NCBI GenBank assembly: GCA_963513935.1
Contig: OY740774.1
Location: 86,080,890-86,144,889, forward strand
Direction: 5' to 3'
Source of the DNA: Aphrophora alni
Lineage: Eukaryota > Arthropoda > Insecta > Hemiptera > Aphrophoridae
Length of the DNA stretch: 64,000 bases
Made by a program: the position numbers and the translations under genes. Of this stretch, positions 34,206 through 45,550 are shown piece after piece. How positions within the stretch are numbered: position 1 is the first letter of the stretch; each line of letters begins with the position of its first letter. The notes beneath the pieces are model-generated. The model was not told where the DNA came from. It was given only the letters and a program-made list of their open reading frames with translations, and made no database searches.

Positions 34206-34715
34206 GTAGGATGTTCCATACATACTTCACAAAAGATTCGGCGTTTGTCAGTTCAGAGTGTCTAACTTCCAATCCCATCTCTACGCCCACACAGCTGTTC
34301 TCTCTGCAGTCTGTTGTCATCTCGCTCTAGACACATTTGATGTTTCAGTTGCAATCCAAACAGTCGGCAATGGAATTTAACAAAACTAGTTTTACTTTCA
34401 GCGATTAGAGTTTTTATTTCTTCCACGTGTCACAATTTGGCAATAGAGTGTCAATGATATTAGCTAACCTAATCTCTGTCCACAATTTGTTATTTTCACG
34501 AAGACATCATCTTAAACTACTCGTATCCTTGCTATACATATGCTAATATTGAGCCCAAGATGTCTTCCTGGAAGCTTAGCTAAACTGTTGACAGGTTTTG
34601 CAACCTCGTGTAAGGAGGGATTTAAAATTTGGAATTATAAAGATGTCAATTGTAAAAAGATTTAAGTTGTCAAATTGGATTTTATATATAGAGTGTCGCA
34701 AAACTGCTGGACAAA

Positions 34716-34835
34716 GATGATTTTACAAGAACAGTTTTTAAAATTGTAAACAAGTTAACTTTATTATTTTTTTTTGATGATTTTACAACACCAGTTTTTA
34801 AAATTGTAAACAAGTTAACTTTATTTATTTTTTTT
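34716..34835. repeat. 60-bp tandem duplication
   Basis: GATGATTTTACAA, CAGTTTTTAAAATTGTAAAC and AAGTTAACTTTATTATTT begin at 34716 and again at 34776 with very few changes. Preceding it, GAGTGTCGCAAAA near 34690 resembles mariner-type end motifs. Confidence 0.85.
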
Positions 34836-35580
34836 TGAGTTTGTCGGTGCCTCATAAAAAAATTAAATTATTATGTATTCAATTTACATTAGTGGAATAC
34901 TGAGTTAAAAGAACAAAAATATTAACTCTGTCATTCAGCCGAATTTTTTAAATTTTAAGTCGCCTTTAATATTATATTTTTTCTCCTACTATGAAGCACA
35001 TTTTTTGAATTTGGATTTAAAGTGTTCTTTTGTCCCTAAAATAAACTTTTTTATTCTTGTTTGATTTCTCCTAAAGACGGAATTGTTAAACTGATTTTCG
35101 TCAATTTTTTATCATTGACTTGAACTATAATTGTGGTTCTTAAAAACTACTATACTACCTCTGGTTTTCTGATAGACAAGAAAGATAGATAGACTATAAG
35201 ATCTACTACAAAAAAGGTCTTGTAATGGTCTTATATTATTGATAACTTTCGAAGATACGAGATAAGTTTTCTCGCCCGCACAGTATAAAGTAAATAAAAA
35301 CAAATGAACCAGTATTAAACACAATGCATAATAGTTGTACTATAGCCTGTGGTTAACTAGTTTTATCTATGTTTTGCATGTTAGACTTTGTTATCGCTAA
35401 TAAATGGTATTTTGCCGTGCAAAACGCAAACCTTTTAAACTCTATATTCCTAACAGTACTGTAAATACTCTACCTTTTGACAAGCTCTATTGTGTAAAGG
35501 TCATATTCATTTATTAGTGACATTTTTAATTTGTTACATTTAAAAATAACGTTTTTAATCTACTCACAATAATTTCTCTA
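34836..35580. other. No gene seen
   Basis: AT-rich. The open frame at 35112-35324 (minus) has no recognisable domain. Confidence 0.4.
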
Positions 35581-35584
35581 TTTG

Positions 35585-35800
35585 ACCTACCTAGCCTAAC
35601 TTTAACTGTATCAACCTCAAGTTACTGTTAGTTCTATTTAACCCAGTCTTACATTAAATGAACCATTCTAACCTTACACACGAACCTAACCTATATAATC
35701 CCTGTTAAGTCTGCCTAACCTACCTATAATAATAATTATACCAACCTAACCATACATACGAACTTAACATAACCTTATACAATCTCTGTTATATCTACTC
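35585..35800 (-). repeat. Degenerate CCTAA-rich region
   Basis: Many scattered CCTAAC/CCTTAC words without strict periodicity (for example GAACCTAACCTATATAATCC). It may be an old, decayed telomere-type array, but could be biased composition. Confidence 0.4.
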
Positions 35801-35989
35801 AACCATATTTGGGAGGAAGGGGAGAGAAAGTCTACAAAATGACCCCCATGAATCATCAGTCTGCAACCATAACATCTATGTTAAAACTAGAGAAACATCC
35901 TCGATCTGGTCTTTCTTTCTTGTGTCAACTCTTTTCATTAATCCTTCTTCACTTTAAAGTTTAAAAATTATTTCTGACTCGGTCGCCAT

Positions 35990-36760
35990 CTACGTCAGAA
36001 TTTTTCTTAAGGATCTTGCTGTAGCTTTCCAGTTCTCTTCGTATTCTATAATTAGATTAACTAGATCTTCAACTACATGCATCTTTTGTATCTCCTTCCA
36101 TAGTCTCCTTCCCATTTAGCACACAAATAGAGCGAGCGTATACTCAATCGTGTCTACATTTCCGAAGTACACATCTTAGATAATCCCTGATGGGCAATCT
36201 ACGAAGATAGTACACGAATTCATGTAGCCCTGTGGTATATAGAGGTCCACCTATCCAAACTGTCGGAACATCTTTTCATCCAAATCATTGTTTTCTTTTT
36301 TTTTCCAGGTTCCGGTCCCAAAGTTGTAATGGTCCACTCACTTGCTAAAGTTCTTCTTCTAGAAGTCATACCTATGCCCCTAGGTCCATTGTTATTTAGC
36401 TTCTTCTTAAGAGCTCAAACAGAGGCACCCCAGCTAAGACAAACTTAGATCTACGATAGGCATCAATGGTCTCTAACGCCATTCTTCTTTGGAGTATTTC
36501 TATCATTTGCCTGTACCCTGCGAATATAATAGATTTCTTTAAGACAGCTATGCAAAATAGGACCGAGTAGGTAGCATCCGTAAAGAACCTCCTCTTGGTG
36601 TCCCCAGGGCCCAGCTACGTTACCCGTTATTCCTTTCAAGGATTTAACCGTCTCTTTGTATGAAAACCTTTTTTTTTATTTTCCTTGTTATTGACACATT
36701 GCTGTCGACAATATTGCAGACACTCTTTTGGAGTGCATAGGTCTCCATAACCTAGTCTAA
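35990..36760 (-). pseudogene. R1/I-like LINE ORF2 fossil, 3' part
   Basis: Read on the minus strand, starting at about 36760. A degraded thumb region is followed by QRRMALETIDAYRRSKFVLA and GVPLFELLRR (about 36490-36390), matching the (ALR..AYRT.S..A..VLAGV.P..L) phrase of R1/I-group elements. Next comes a C-terminal zinc-knuckle-like block (PI..Y..CVL.GNVDTIEYTL, about 36210-36140, with cysteine losses). The end, IIEYEENWKATARSLRKILT, precedes the stop at 35990-35992. The blocks are in several frames with stops between, so it is non-functional. The catalytic palm is not visible. Confidence 0.75.
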
Positions 36761-37335
36761 CATCAACATAAAGATCTTTGTTTTGTCTACCTGAAATATC
36801 CTTAATTATTTAGACCAAACATAAACATAAGTACAAAACCCAACTTTCATTTTACGTACCTAATCTCACCTTAAATAAGTGAATACGAAATGACTTGATA
36901 GAGTAGCCCCCACGTTATATATTTCTTAATAATTTGAATTAAAAATCCAAACTTTCGCTATAATCTCTACTTTTGTATGCAATAAATAATCACCTCCTTG
37001 TAGAACTCTTGGGGTCAAGTAAGGTATCGCAAATGGTAAGAGGTTCAAGTGATAAATCATATAAATGGTTTCAATGAGTAGAGATATTAACGAATCGAAA
37101 ACATAATTTCCTAAAGATAATCCAAAATGTGGCTGTTCTAGTTTAAAATTAAACTTTGGAAAATGGCTGTTTCTATCCGAAAAAAGGAAAATTTTTCCAT
37201 TAAGAATGTTTAATGTACTAAAATGAATGAAAACTTTATTTTACATACATTATCAAAGTATTAAATATTATTAGGAAAAGTTAAACTGTTTTATCTCCTA
37301 AATGTTTTATAACTTTCATGTAAATTGCATAATAT

Positions 37336-37455
37336 AACCTAACCTTACTTAACCTAACCTAAAATAATCTAACCTTACCTACCCTAAACTAACCTAACAT
37401 AACCTAACTTTACTTAACTAAACCTAATCTAATCTAACCTAACCTAACCTATCTG
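37336..37455 (-). repeat. Degenerate interstitial (CCTAA)n array
   Basis: About 120 bp of CCTAA, CCTTA and TCTAA units, perfect only at the right end (CTAACCTAACCTAACCTAT). An eroded telomere-type tract. Confidence 0.8.
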
Positions 37456-37664
37456 TTTGAATTAAAGTGAAATATGAACAATACTCGTATAGCTTAAAAC
37501 AAATTGGTCTTAATAACCACCGAGGACGCCCAATGAGATGTGTCTTATTCAATTGTAGAGTAGCTGTGATATTATTTTCTTGGTCTATGAATATTGTACC
37601 GTGTCACATCATTTGATTAGATGAGAAGAACAGACGAATCTCAGCTCTGATCGTTCCACGATTC

Positions 37665-37910
37665 AGACCATTGGAATAAATGTTGTACAGCAGGAGATTA
37701 ACTTTTCCCAACTACTCGCTTGGGGCTTCGGTTAACTAACTGCGTTTAGAGGACAGTATTTATATCCAAGCACAAGAGTTAATTCAGTGGTCCAAAGAAG
37801 GGGATGGAGGTTTGTCAAATAAATGTAGTAATTAGTTAATGTAAGTGCTTCCATGGCGACTTGTAAATTTTAAAACACGTAGGATGTTGAAAGAAAAAAT
37901 ATAGTCTCGA
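37665..37910 (+). repeat. Family E repeat, copy 2
   Basis: Same block order as 30040-30290, for example GACAGTATTTATATCCAAG and GCTTCCATGGCGACTTG. Confidence 0.75.
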
Positions 37911-38540
37911 CTAAACTCATTAATAATTAACAGTATACATCTAAATATTGGTGATTACTTACTGGTCATATAATAATAATTAGCAACAAGATTTACAGTT
38001 ATCTTTTACATTATCTGTGTTTGAGTAAATTTCATTACCTAATGAAATATGCTATTATCTCAAATATTCAAATTGAAACAGGGACGGAAGAGAACTAGAA
38101 GTGTTGAAGGTGTCCTGATAGTAATTGCGAAATAGAGGGAACTAACTCAGGACTATAGAACTATTTAACAAATGAAAGCGTGATCAACATTTTTGTTTAC
38201 ATTACATTTTAAAATTTAAAAAGTGATGTTAATGTTTCAGAAAACGGTGCTATAAATAAATTTCTACTCCTGTAAACAAGCACTATTAAACGACGTTTGA
38301 ATCGAATGGCTGCGCTATCAAATTGACAAATTAATAAACCGATGTGGTTGCTATTCTCTACTATATTAGGAATTGAAACGAAAACCGAAAACTACATCTT
38401 TAAGATCGTATGTTTGATTCACTATATAATCAATCATTGTTGGCGTTATTAGTGTTTCCATAGTGACAACATCGGCTCTCCTACTAAATAATAGCATTTG
38501 TACTCTAACTTTTGCATTGATTCTAAATTTATAATATTTA
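37890..38540 (+). repeat. Family D repeat, with a family F piece
   Basis: GTAGGATGTTGAAAG, CATCTAAATATTGGTGATTA and CTTACTGGTCATATAATAAT match 31930-32080. Then CAGGGACGGAAGAGAACTAG (family F, 38080), then ACTACATCTTTAAGATCGTA and AATCAATCATTG match 32200-32260. Confidence 0.6.
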
Positions 38541-38734
38541 TAGAAATTTATGCTATTTTCTTTGCAAAAATAAGTGTAGGATGATTCTTCACATCTTACA
38601 TTTAGGAATCTCTACATATAATTTTGTAAAAGCATCCATTTCTTATTACCTATAAAAATAGTTAATTTTTGTGTTTCGTAATTACTCTCAAAATAAGGAA
38701 CTTATATTGACTACTTGTAGTGTCTTGTAAGGAT

Positions 38735-39165
38735 TGAAAACTACATCCTCACTAGCGTATGTAAGTGTAACTCTATAATCGATTGTTTCCTTGATCAACT
38801 AGGATCTACCTATTCAGCGTAGACAACATTCGATGTTCAACACGATAACAAGAGACGCTCCTACAAAAACCTTGAAGTGTAGGATGAATCGTAACATCTT
38901 ACACCGAAGAATCATCACTGTTATTGATGTTGAAGTTTCCAGAGAATTTCGATATTAGAGATGACGTAAAATCGATACTGTTCATTTGATTATACAAGTT
39001 TGCGTAAAGTCACAACTGATAACAGAGAGAGCTAACGTTGTGCATACTTGAGTACTTTGGAACGTTTCGTTTAGTAGCTTGACGGCATTTGGTGATAACT
39101 CCCAAATCTAATTAGTGGTCTCTGAAGGGATTATTCTAGAATGCACTGTTTTAGTCCTAGATTAA
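38735..39165 (+). repeat. Family D repeat, reference forward copy
   Basis: TCACTAGCGTATGTAAGTGT, ACACGATAACAAGAGACGC and the semi-palindromic GTGTAGGATGAATCGTAACA/TCTTACAC (38876-38903). Then GAGATGACGTAAAATCGATA, CACAACTGATAACAGAGAG, CATACTTGAGTACTTTGGAA and CTGAAGGGATTATTC. It is homologous to 18345-18870 in reverse. Confidence 0.7.
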
Positions 39166-39169
39166 ACGA

Positions 39170-40280
39170 ACATTCAATCTAAAGTTTACAGTTATATTTC
39201 CAAGTTTATAGTATTTAGTAGATTACTTTTGTTGTAAAAATATAAAGAATTAAAAAACTCTGCAAAAAAATGCACAAAGTATCTTGCACACCTGTCCTCA
39301 AAAACATAAACACCACTACTTTGCTTGTGGTAAACACGTCCTTACTGTAAGTCATATTGGATTAAACGATGACGTTTAATATTTATTTGTTTTCGTCAAT
39401 TATTCCTGTACTTTAAAAAAATGTATTTAAAAGTTTGAATCATTAATCATCAACGTTCACTAAACTTTGAATAAAATCGGTATTGTCTATTGTGAGAAAT
39501 TATCGTATTTATTAACATTCCTATGTCGGACTTGTTTTACTGATAACTGATGAATCGGTTGTTGGGTGAGATAATGAACACTACTGTACTTTCAAGGTTG
39601 AAGAAAGCAACCCGATTATACCGCAAGGCGAAACAATTGTAGCTCATTTATATTATTAAAATATTTACAAACTTTAAGCTTTATTGCTTTATTTTACCTT
39701 TGAATATGGAGTTTCAACAAGAAATATCTGCTGTTACATTACAATTAAACACGGCTTTCTGTTTGTGTCCTTATTGGTCATACATGAGGCAAATTAAATC
39801 AAAATCGGTATATCTGATTTTGAGAAAATTATAATTTTGTATTTATCCTTATGCTGTTGGCCCAAAATTTTTATTTATCAAAAAGTCTAAAGTATTTAAA
39901 ACGGAGCTTTTATTAACGACAGTGAAGTTTCATTTTGCTATTTTCACAAATTATTTCTGAAACGAAATTTTTTTTTTAAATTGGTTTATTACTAGTTTAC
40001 GTTTTAATTTATATAAAATTTTCAGATGCAAAGGGCTGCACTATTTTGTTTCCTGACATTTTAACTAAAACTTTCACGTAACACGTATGTATCAATTAAT
40101 GAATTAAAGTAAAATTAAAACAGTAGTCCGATCCCCTATGCTCCACAGTCAACGAAACTCACCAGTCAGTTTTCCTGATAAGGCCGTCATTATTTCGCGG
40201 ATACAACGTAATATTTACTAACTTTTGATCCAAATGAATGGTAAATCACATTACAAGTCAAGCATACATTTTATATGTGG
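39170..40280. other. No gene seen
   Basis: AT-rich spacer without recognisable coding or repeat content. Confidence 0.4.
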
Positions 40281-40560
40281 TGTTATGTTCAAGTGTACAG
40301 TAGCGTTGGTATTATTTACTATTACTTATCGCCTTCTATAGGTGTTGTTATCACATCTCTCTCTAAACAGTATTAACATTGGTTTACAAGAGCAATGTAT
40401 TGAATGTTTTAAAACATCAACAAGCGAGATCTACTGTTAACGGAACTACTTGGTATAAGAATCGAATGTAGTATTATAAATAGATTTATCACGTTTTAAT
40501 ACTGTAATCTATGGAATCGCTTAACTAATTTACATGAAAATTTGTTACAGTGTACATTTC
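40281..40560 (+). repeat. Family C repeat, forward copy
   Basis: GTTCAAGTGTACAGTAG, then TATTTACTATTACTTAT, GGTTTACAAGAGCAATGTAT and CGAGATCTACTGTTAACGGA. Related copies are at 51236-51345 and 58418-58640. Confidence 0.6.
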
Positions 40561-40679
40561 ATAAACACAAGATATTTTGAAAAGATCTCTTGAACGACAA
40601 AACTAAAAATAAGCTTGACATTTACGAATGTCCTTCACTTATGTCTCTCAGGTGTTTAGGCAGACAAATATCGTTTCCG

Positions 40680-40865
40680 TTCAACGGCGGGGGGAGGGGG
40701 GAGGATTCAGGTCATAATTCCCTTTGACAATTCTCATCCACTATATTTAATTAAATACATTATAGCGTACGACGTGACACAACAATATTTATAGATTAAG
40801 AATAAATAAAACGACAACTACTGTACACTTGAACAAAACACCATCACGTTTAGAGAAATTTGGTT
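40680..40865 (-). repeat. Family C repeat, inverted copy
   Basis: CTACTGTACACTTGAACAAA (about 40817) is the mirror of the forward copy's start; a G-rich patch (40687-40704) lies at its far end. Together with 40281-40560 it forms a widely spaced inverted pair. Confidence 0.6.
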
Positions 40866-40988
40866 TTTTAAAGTTTGTAGCACAAGTTTTATCAACGAAA
40901 TATACCTTCGAGGTAAGAAAAAACACAAAGTGAGAACAAGTAAGAGTCATTTTTTAAATCTACGAAACTATATTAGCTGAAGCATATC

Positions 40989-42327
40989 AAACATGCTAAC
41001 TGTAAATATAAACACGATAACACTATAATATAAACATGCTAACTGTAAATTTAAACATGCTAACTGTAAATTTAATCATAATAACTGTAAATTTAAACAT
41101 ACTAACTGTAAATATAAACACGATAACACTATAATATAAACATGCTAACTGTAAATTTAAACATACTAACTGTAAATATAAACACGATAACACTATAATA
41201 TAAACATGCTAACTGTAAATTTAAACATACTAACTGTAAATTTAATCATAATAACTGTAAATTTAAACATACTAACTGTAAATATAAACACGATAACACT
41301 ATAATATAAACATGCTAACTGTAAATTTAAACATTCTAACTGTAAATTTAATCATAATAACTGTAAATTTAAACATACTAACTGTAAATATAAACACGAT
41401 AACACTATAATATAAACATGCTAACTGTAAATTTAAACATGCTAACTGTAAATTTAATCATAATAACTGTAAAATTAAAAAATACTAACTGTAAATATAA
41501 ACACGATAACACTATAATATAAACATGCTAACTGTAAATTTAAACATACTAACTGTAAATTTAAACATGCTAACTGTAATTTTAAACATGCTAACAGTAA
41601 ATGTAAACATACTAACTGTAAATATAAACACGATAACACTATAATATAAACATGCTAACTGTAAATTTAAACATGCTAACTGTAAATTTAAACATACTAA
41701 CTGTAAATTTAAACATACTAACTGTAAATATAAACACGATAACACTATAATATAAACATGCTAACTGTAAATTTAAACATTCTAACTGTAAATTTAATCA
41801 TAATAACTGTAAATTTAAACATACTAACTGTAAATATAAACACGATAACACTATAATATAAACATGCTAACTGTAAATTTAAACATACTAACTGTAAATA
41901 TAAACATACTAACTGTAAATATAAACACGATAACACTATAATATAAACATGCTAACTGTAAATTTAAACATGCTAACTGTAAATTTAAACATACTAACTG
42001 TAAATTTAAACATACTAACTGTAAATATAAACACGATAACACTATAATATAAACATGCTAACCGTAATTTTAAACATGCTAACAGTAAATATAAACATAC
42101 TAACTGTAAATATAAACACGATAACATTATAATATAAACATGCTAACTGTAAATTTAAACATGCTAACTGTAAATTTAAACATACTAACTGTAAATTTAA
42201 ACATACTAACTGTAAATATAAACACGATAACACTATAATATAAACATGCTAACCGTAAATTTAAACATGCTAGCTGTAAATTTAAACATACTAACTGTAT
42301 TTTTAAACATGCTAAATGCAAATTTTA
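40989..42327. repeat. 21/22-bp satellite with higher-order structure
   Basis: About 63 units of a 21-bp monomer (AAACATACTAACTGTAAATTT and close variants) with 13 interspersed copies of a 22-bp variant (AAACACGATAACACTATAAT plus AT). The variant starts at 41010, 41116, 41180, 41286, 41392, 41499, 41626, 41732, 41838, 41923, 42029, 42114 and 42220. Spacings are 64, 85, 106 or 127 bp (22 plus a multiple of 21), with one 107. Since 21 is divisible by three, it creates long minus-strand open frames with LQLVCLN-type repeats; these are artefacts. Confidence 0.95.
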
Positions 42328-42810
42328 ATATACGAATAAATAAAAAAAACATGCGGAGAATAACGAAAATATACATGAATATTTTCATTTGCCAAAATCT
42401 GTCAAGTTAGGTCAGCTACCATGAATTTCCCAGATATTAACTACAACAACAGAAGTTTTTTCCATACTTATATCATGACAGCAAATTTAAAAAAAAAAAC
42501 TGTATTTTTGACGGACCGTATTGCTTCTACGTATAAAGAAGGACATAAAACCAAGCCTAGTTAAGACAAGGCTTAAGGGTTTAAGGCAAGGGAAAACGAG
42601 ATTGAGGGTTTTGAAGCACGTAGCGTAATAAAATACGTGAGTCGTAGGGGAGGATCTAATACTCACTTGTAATATATACACACATTCACACGGATAAGGG
42701 AGAGTTTTCTGCAAAAGTTGTTTTACTTAGAATATTTTAAAAGTATTTGTATAATTTACTTTCTATGATTATACAGTTTTAGAGCTATTAAAATTACAAA
42801 ATAAAAAGTT
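42328..42810. other. No gene seen
   Basis: Spacer between the satellite and a family A copy. The open frame 42487-42714 (minus) shows no domain. Confidence 0.4.
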
Positions 42811-42811
42811 T

Positions 42812-43930
42812 AAGGACGCTATAATGATACCTTTCCAACCCGATCATACAATGTAGATACTCTAAAAGTAATCTCCAAAACTAGATTTTTTGTGCCTTGA
42901 AGGAAGTCTTAAATCTATTGTTAGATCAAGGGGTCTTATTCAATAGGGTTAGTTTGCTAAAAAAAAAAAACGAAGTTGTTAAACAAGTTTCTCGCAACTC
43001 GTAGTTAACTATATATTACCGACAACGTATATAATCCTGGCATTCTATACATTACCTAAGGAATGGTGTAATGGAATAAAGTAATTTTGTTTGATCTCTA
43101 CACGCTTTGTCTAGACATTTTGTAAAATGGCCACGGTTCTTCAGACAAAGTATTACATAAACGGATTCGCTCAGAAAATTATTTATTTACAATGTAAAAA
43201 ATATAAAATGAAGAAAATACAGTAGGATGTGTGTACTAAATATTTTTAGAAGTATAAGAACCTAATCTAACCTAATATGAAAGTCATAGAAAAACCGGTA
43301 TCCAAACTCTGTTGAAGTGCAGTGGGCATTTTATAGAATGCCTAGACAAAGTATGAAATAAGTTTGATTTCATATTTTTCCTGGCAACTTTAGGTAATTT
43401 GCATGATATTATTTACAATGCTTGATTTAACAGATTTCCGGTAACATATTTTATATATCCTTACTTTCTAAACGTTGGACGGATCTCGAAGCCTTGCATA
43501 TGTGAAGGATCTCCACTCGCTACGCTCGTGTCGGTGACTCGTCTCTGTTATAGGAATATCTCATTGTCTTAAGAGATCAAGGTTTTATATTAAATTTTTA
43601 ACAATAACTTCACTATTTTTCATTGTAGGTGAGGTTGGTACTATTGTATGCAGAATTGAAATCTGCAAATTTTTATGTAATTCAGTTTGTTATAAGGTAA
43701 ACGTGGATTGTGTAAACTTTTTTATAAAAAAAGACAGCCATTTTGATATTTTCAATATAATTTTTCTGAATTTCATTAGGGTTATATTTTTGTGGCCGCT
43801 ATCGTGCTGACTGTACAGACGACAACGACAACGACAACGACGACAGGCGGAATCACTTTTTTGTTTCCCTGAGGACATAGTTTTTCACGATTACCCAACT
43901 TACCCTGTAATTTATATAATGGGTAACTAA
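42812..43930 (+). repeat. Family A copy with an inserted MITE
   Basis: Head TTTAAGGACGCTATAATGAT, then AGATCAAGGGGTCTTATTCA. After foreign DNA it resumes at about 43500: core CTCCACTCGCTACGCTCGTG, AATAACTTCACTATTTTTCA, AGAATTGAAATCTGCAAATT, GTGGCCGCTATCGTGCTGAC, tail CAACTTACCCTGTAATTTAT ending GGGTAACTAA. At about 1.1 kb it is longer than other copies because of the insert. Confidence 0.75.
43105..43351. mobile_element. 247-bp MITE with about 30-bp TIRs
   Basis: The left end CTTTGTCTAGACATTTTGTA (then AAATGGCCAC) mirrors the right end (GTGGGCATTT, then TATAGAATGCCTAGACAAAG). No coding capacity. Target duplication is unclear, so the exact border could shift by a few bases. Confidence 0.75.
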
Positions 43931-43934
43931 TGAA

Positions 43935-44215
43935 GGGTAAAACATAACAAAATAAAGAAACACATACGGTGCTACCTGAAAGAATGTGTTGCTGCCTAAT
44001 ATTGTATTACGATAGTCATTTACGAGTTTAGCAATCCCGAAGTACTAGCTGGATCATCAACTAGTGTTCAGTTCGATCACTTTCTTTCATCTTTTCTATT
44101 AGTTCTCTCTGCCGACCAATTTGAATTTTGTTAATCGTACAACTACCATAAAGAATGACTCATGGTATTTTCCCCAATGAATCTGTAGATTTCACTTTTG
44201 GGATGTTTTAATAAT
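43935..44215. other. No feature seen
   Basis: AT-rich spacer. Confidence 0.4.
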
Positions 44216-44219
44216 TTGT

Positions 44220-44345
44220 TATACAACAAATTCTCGTACTATCTAGATCTTGACTTGATACAACAATATTCATAAAAGAAGAATTAACAAGTAATAATAT
44301 TACAAGCTACTGTACACGTGAACAAAACATAATCTCAAGGAGAAA
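44220..44345 (-). repeat. Family C fragment, reverse
   Basis: TTGATACAACAATATTCATA and GCTACTGTACACGTGAACAA match the reverse of the family C head. Confidence 0.55.
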
Positions 44346-44489
44346 TAACAAATGTTTAATGCATTATAGATGACGTGTTCTTTGGATTAACCATTCAATT
44401 TTAGTAGTTTGTACCCATCAGTATGTATAAGCCTTCGAATGTTTTAAATGATAAACCACGCAATTACTGATTTGTAGAGAGTAGGGTTG

Positions 44490-44875
<386 letters not shown>

Positions 44876-45280
44876 TTTTACAAATTTTTATTTATTTATT
44901 TACGGAATTAAAACCAAATTTTTCGACTATTCCCTAACTCAAGTTAGCATGTGTGGATTGGTGAATGTTAAATCAAAGCAGCAATGGCGATTTGTTAATT
45001 AGACCTAACCTTAAATTATAATCAACTTAAGAGTAAATCCTGAGTAATTAAGGACAAGTTGTTTCAATGTCAGACGTGCAGTTATTGGTAGAACGTTGAA
45101 GGAACACAATAATTTCGGCTCAAGGTCTTCAGAAAAAAAAACAATAGTTGTAAATGTTTTATCGTTCCAATCAAATAAATTAAACATAGAATTTTTAGGT
45201 TTAAAAGTTTTTATGCATCACCTTCAGCAAGGAGAAACAAAAAGTGCTCACGTAATAGGTTAATGTATCTAAGATTAAGA
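44876..45280. other. No feature seen
   Basis: AT-rich spacer. Confidence 0.4.
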
Positions 45281-45282
45281 AG

Positions 45283-45450
45283 TTGATGGGTGCAACATGG
45301 TACTTACCCAACCACATCATACAAAGTAATACAAGGCAATCCTCTAAATGTAATATCAACAAGTTGGTTTCTTGGGCGTTGTAGAAAATGTTAAACGTAT
45401 AGTTGTTACACAGGTTTCCTAAACATCGTAATTATGTATATCATTCTGAG
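45283..45450 (+). repeat. Family A 5' fragment
   Basis: AGTTGATGGGTGCAACATGG, TACTTACCCAACC, AATCCTCTAAATGTAATATC, GTAGAAAATGTTAAACG, GTTACACAGGTTTCC and ATTATGTATATCATTCTGA. It is cut at about 45450 where a family G repeat begins. Confidence 0.7.
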
Positions 45451-45454
45451 CTTG

Positions 45455-45550
45455 TGTCCGCCGAGCGTCCAGTGGTCTGAGCTCCACATCTCCAATTGAC
45501 AAGGATCAGAAGAGTTTGACAGGTCTAGGAGGTATCAACTAACTCTTATA
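45455..45550 (+). repeat. Family G repeat (possible tRNA-like SINE head)
   Basis: TGTCCGCCGAGCGTCCAGTG, GTCTGAGCTCC, CATCTCCAATTGACAAGGAT and GAGTTTGACAGGTCTAGGAG. Mirror of 15465-15560. GCGTCCAGTGG matches an A box at 9 of 11 positions; there is no clear B box. Confidence 0.5.

Noticed and set aside
41512..42321. Six overlapping minus-strand open frames with LQLVCLN-type repeats
   Set aside because: They arise because the satellite monomer is 21 bp, a multiple of three, and begin or end at the 22-bp variant. They are not genes.
40989..42327. CRISPR-like array
   Set aside because: Repeats are contiguous without unique spacers, and the context is an insect genome.
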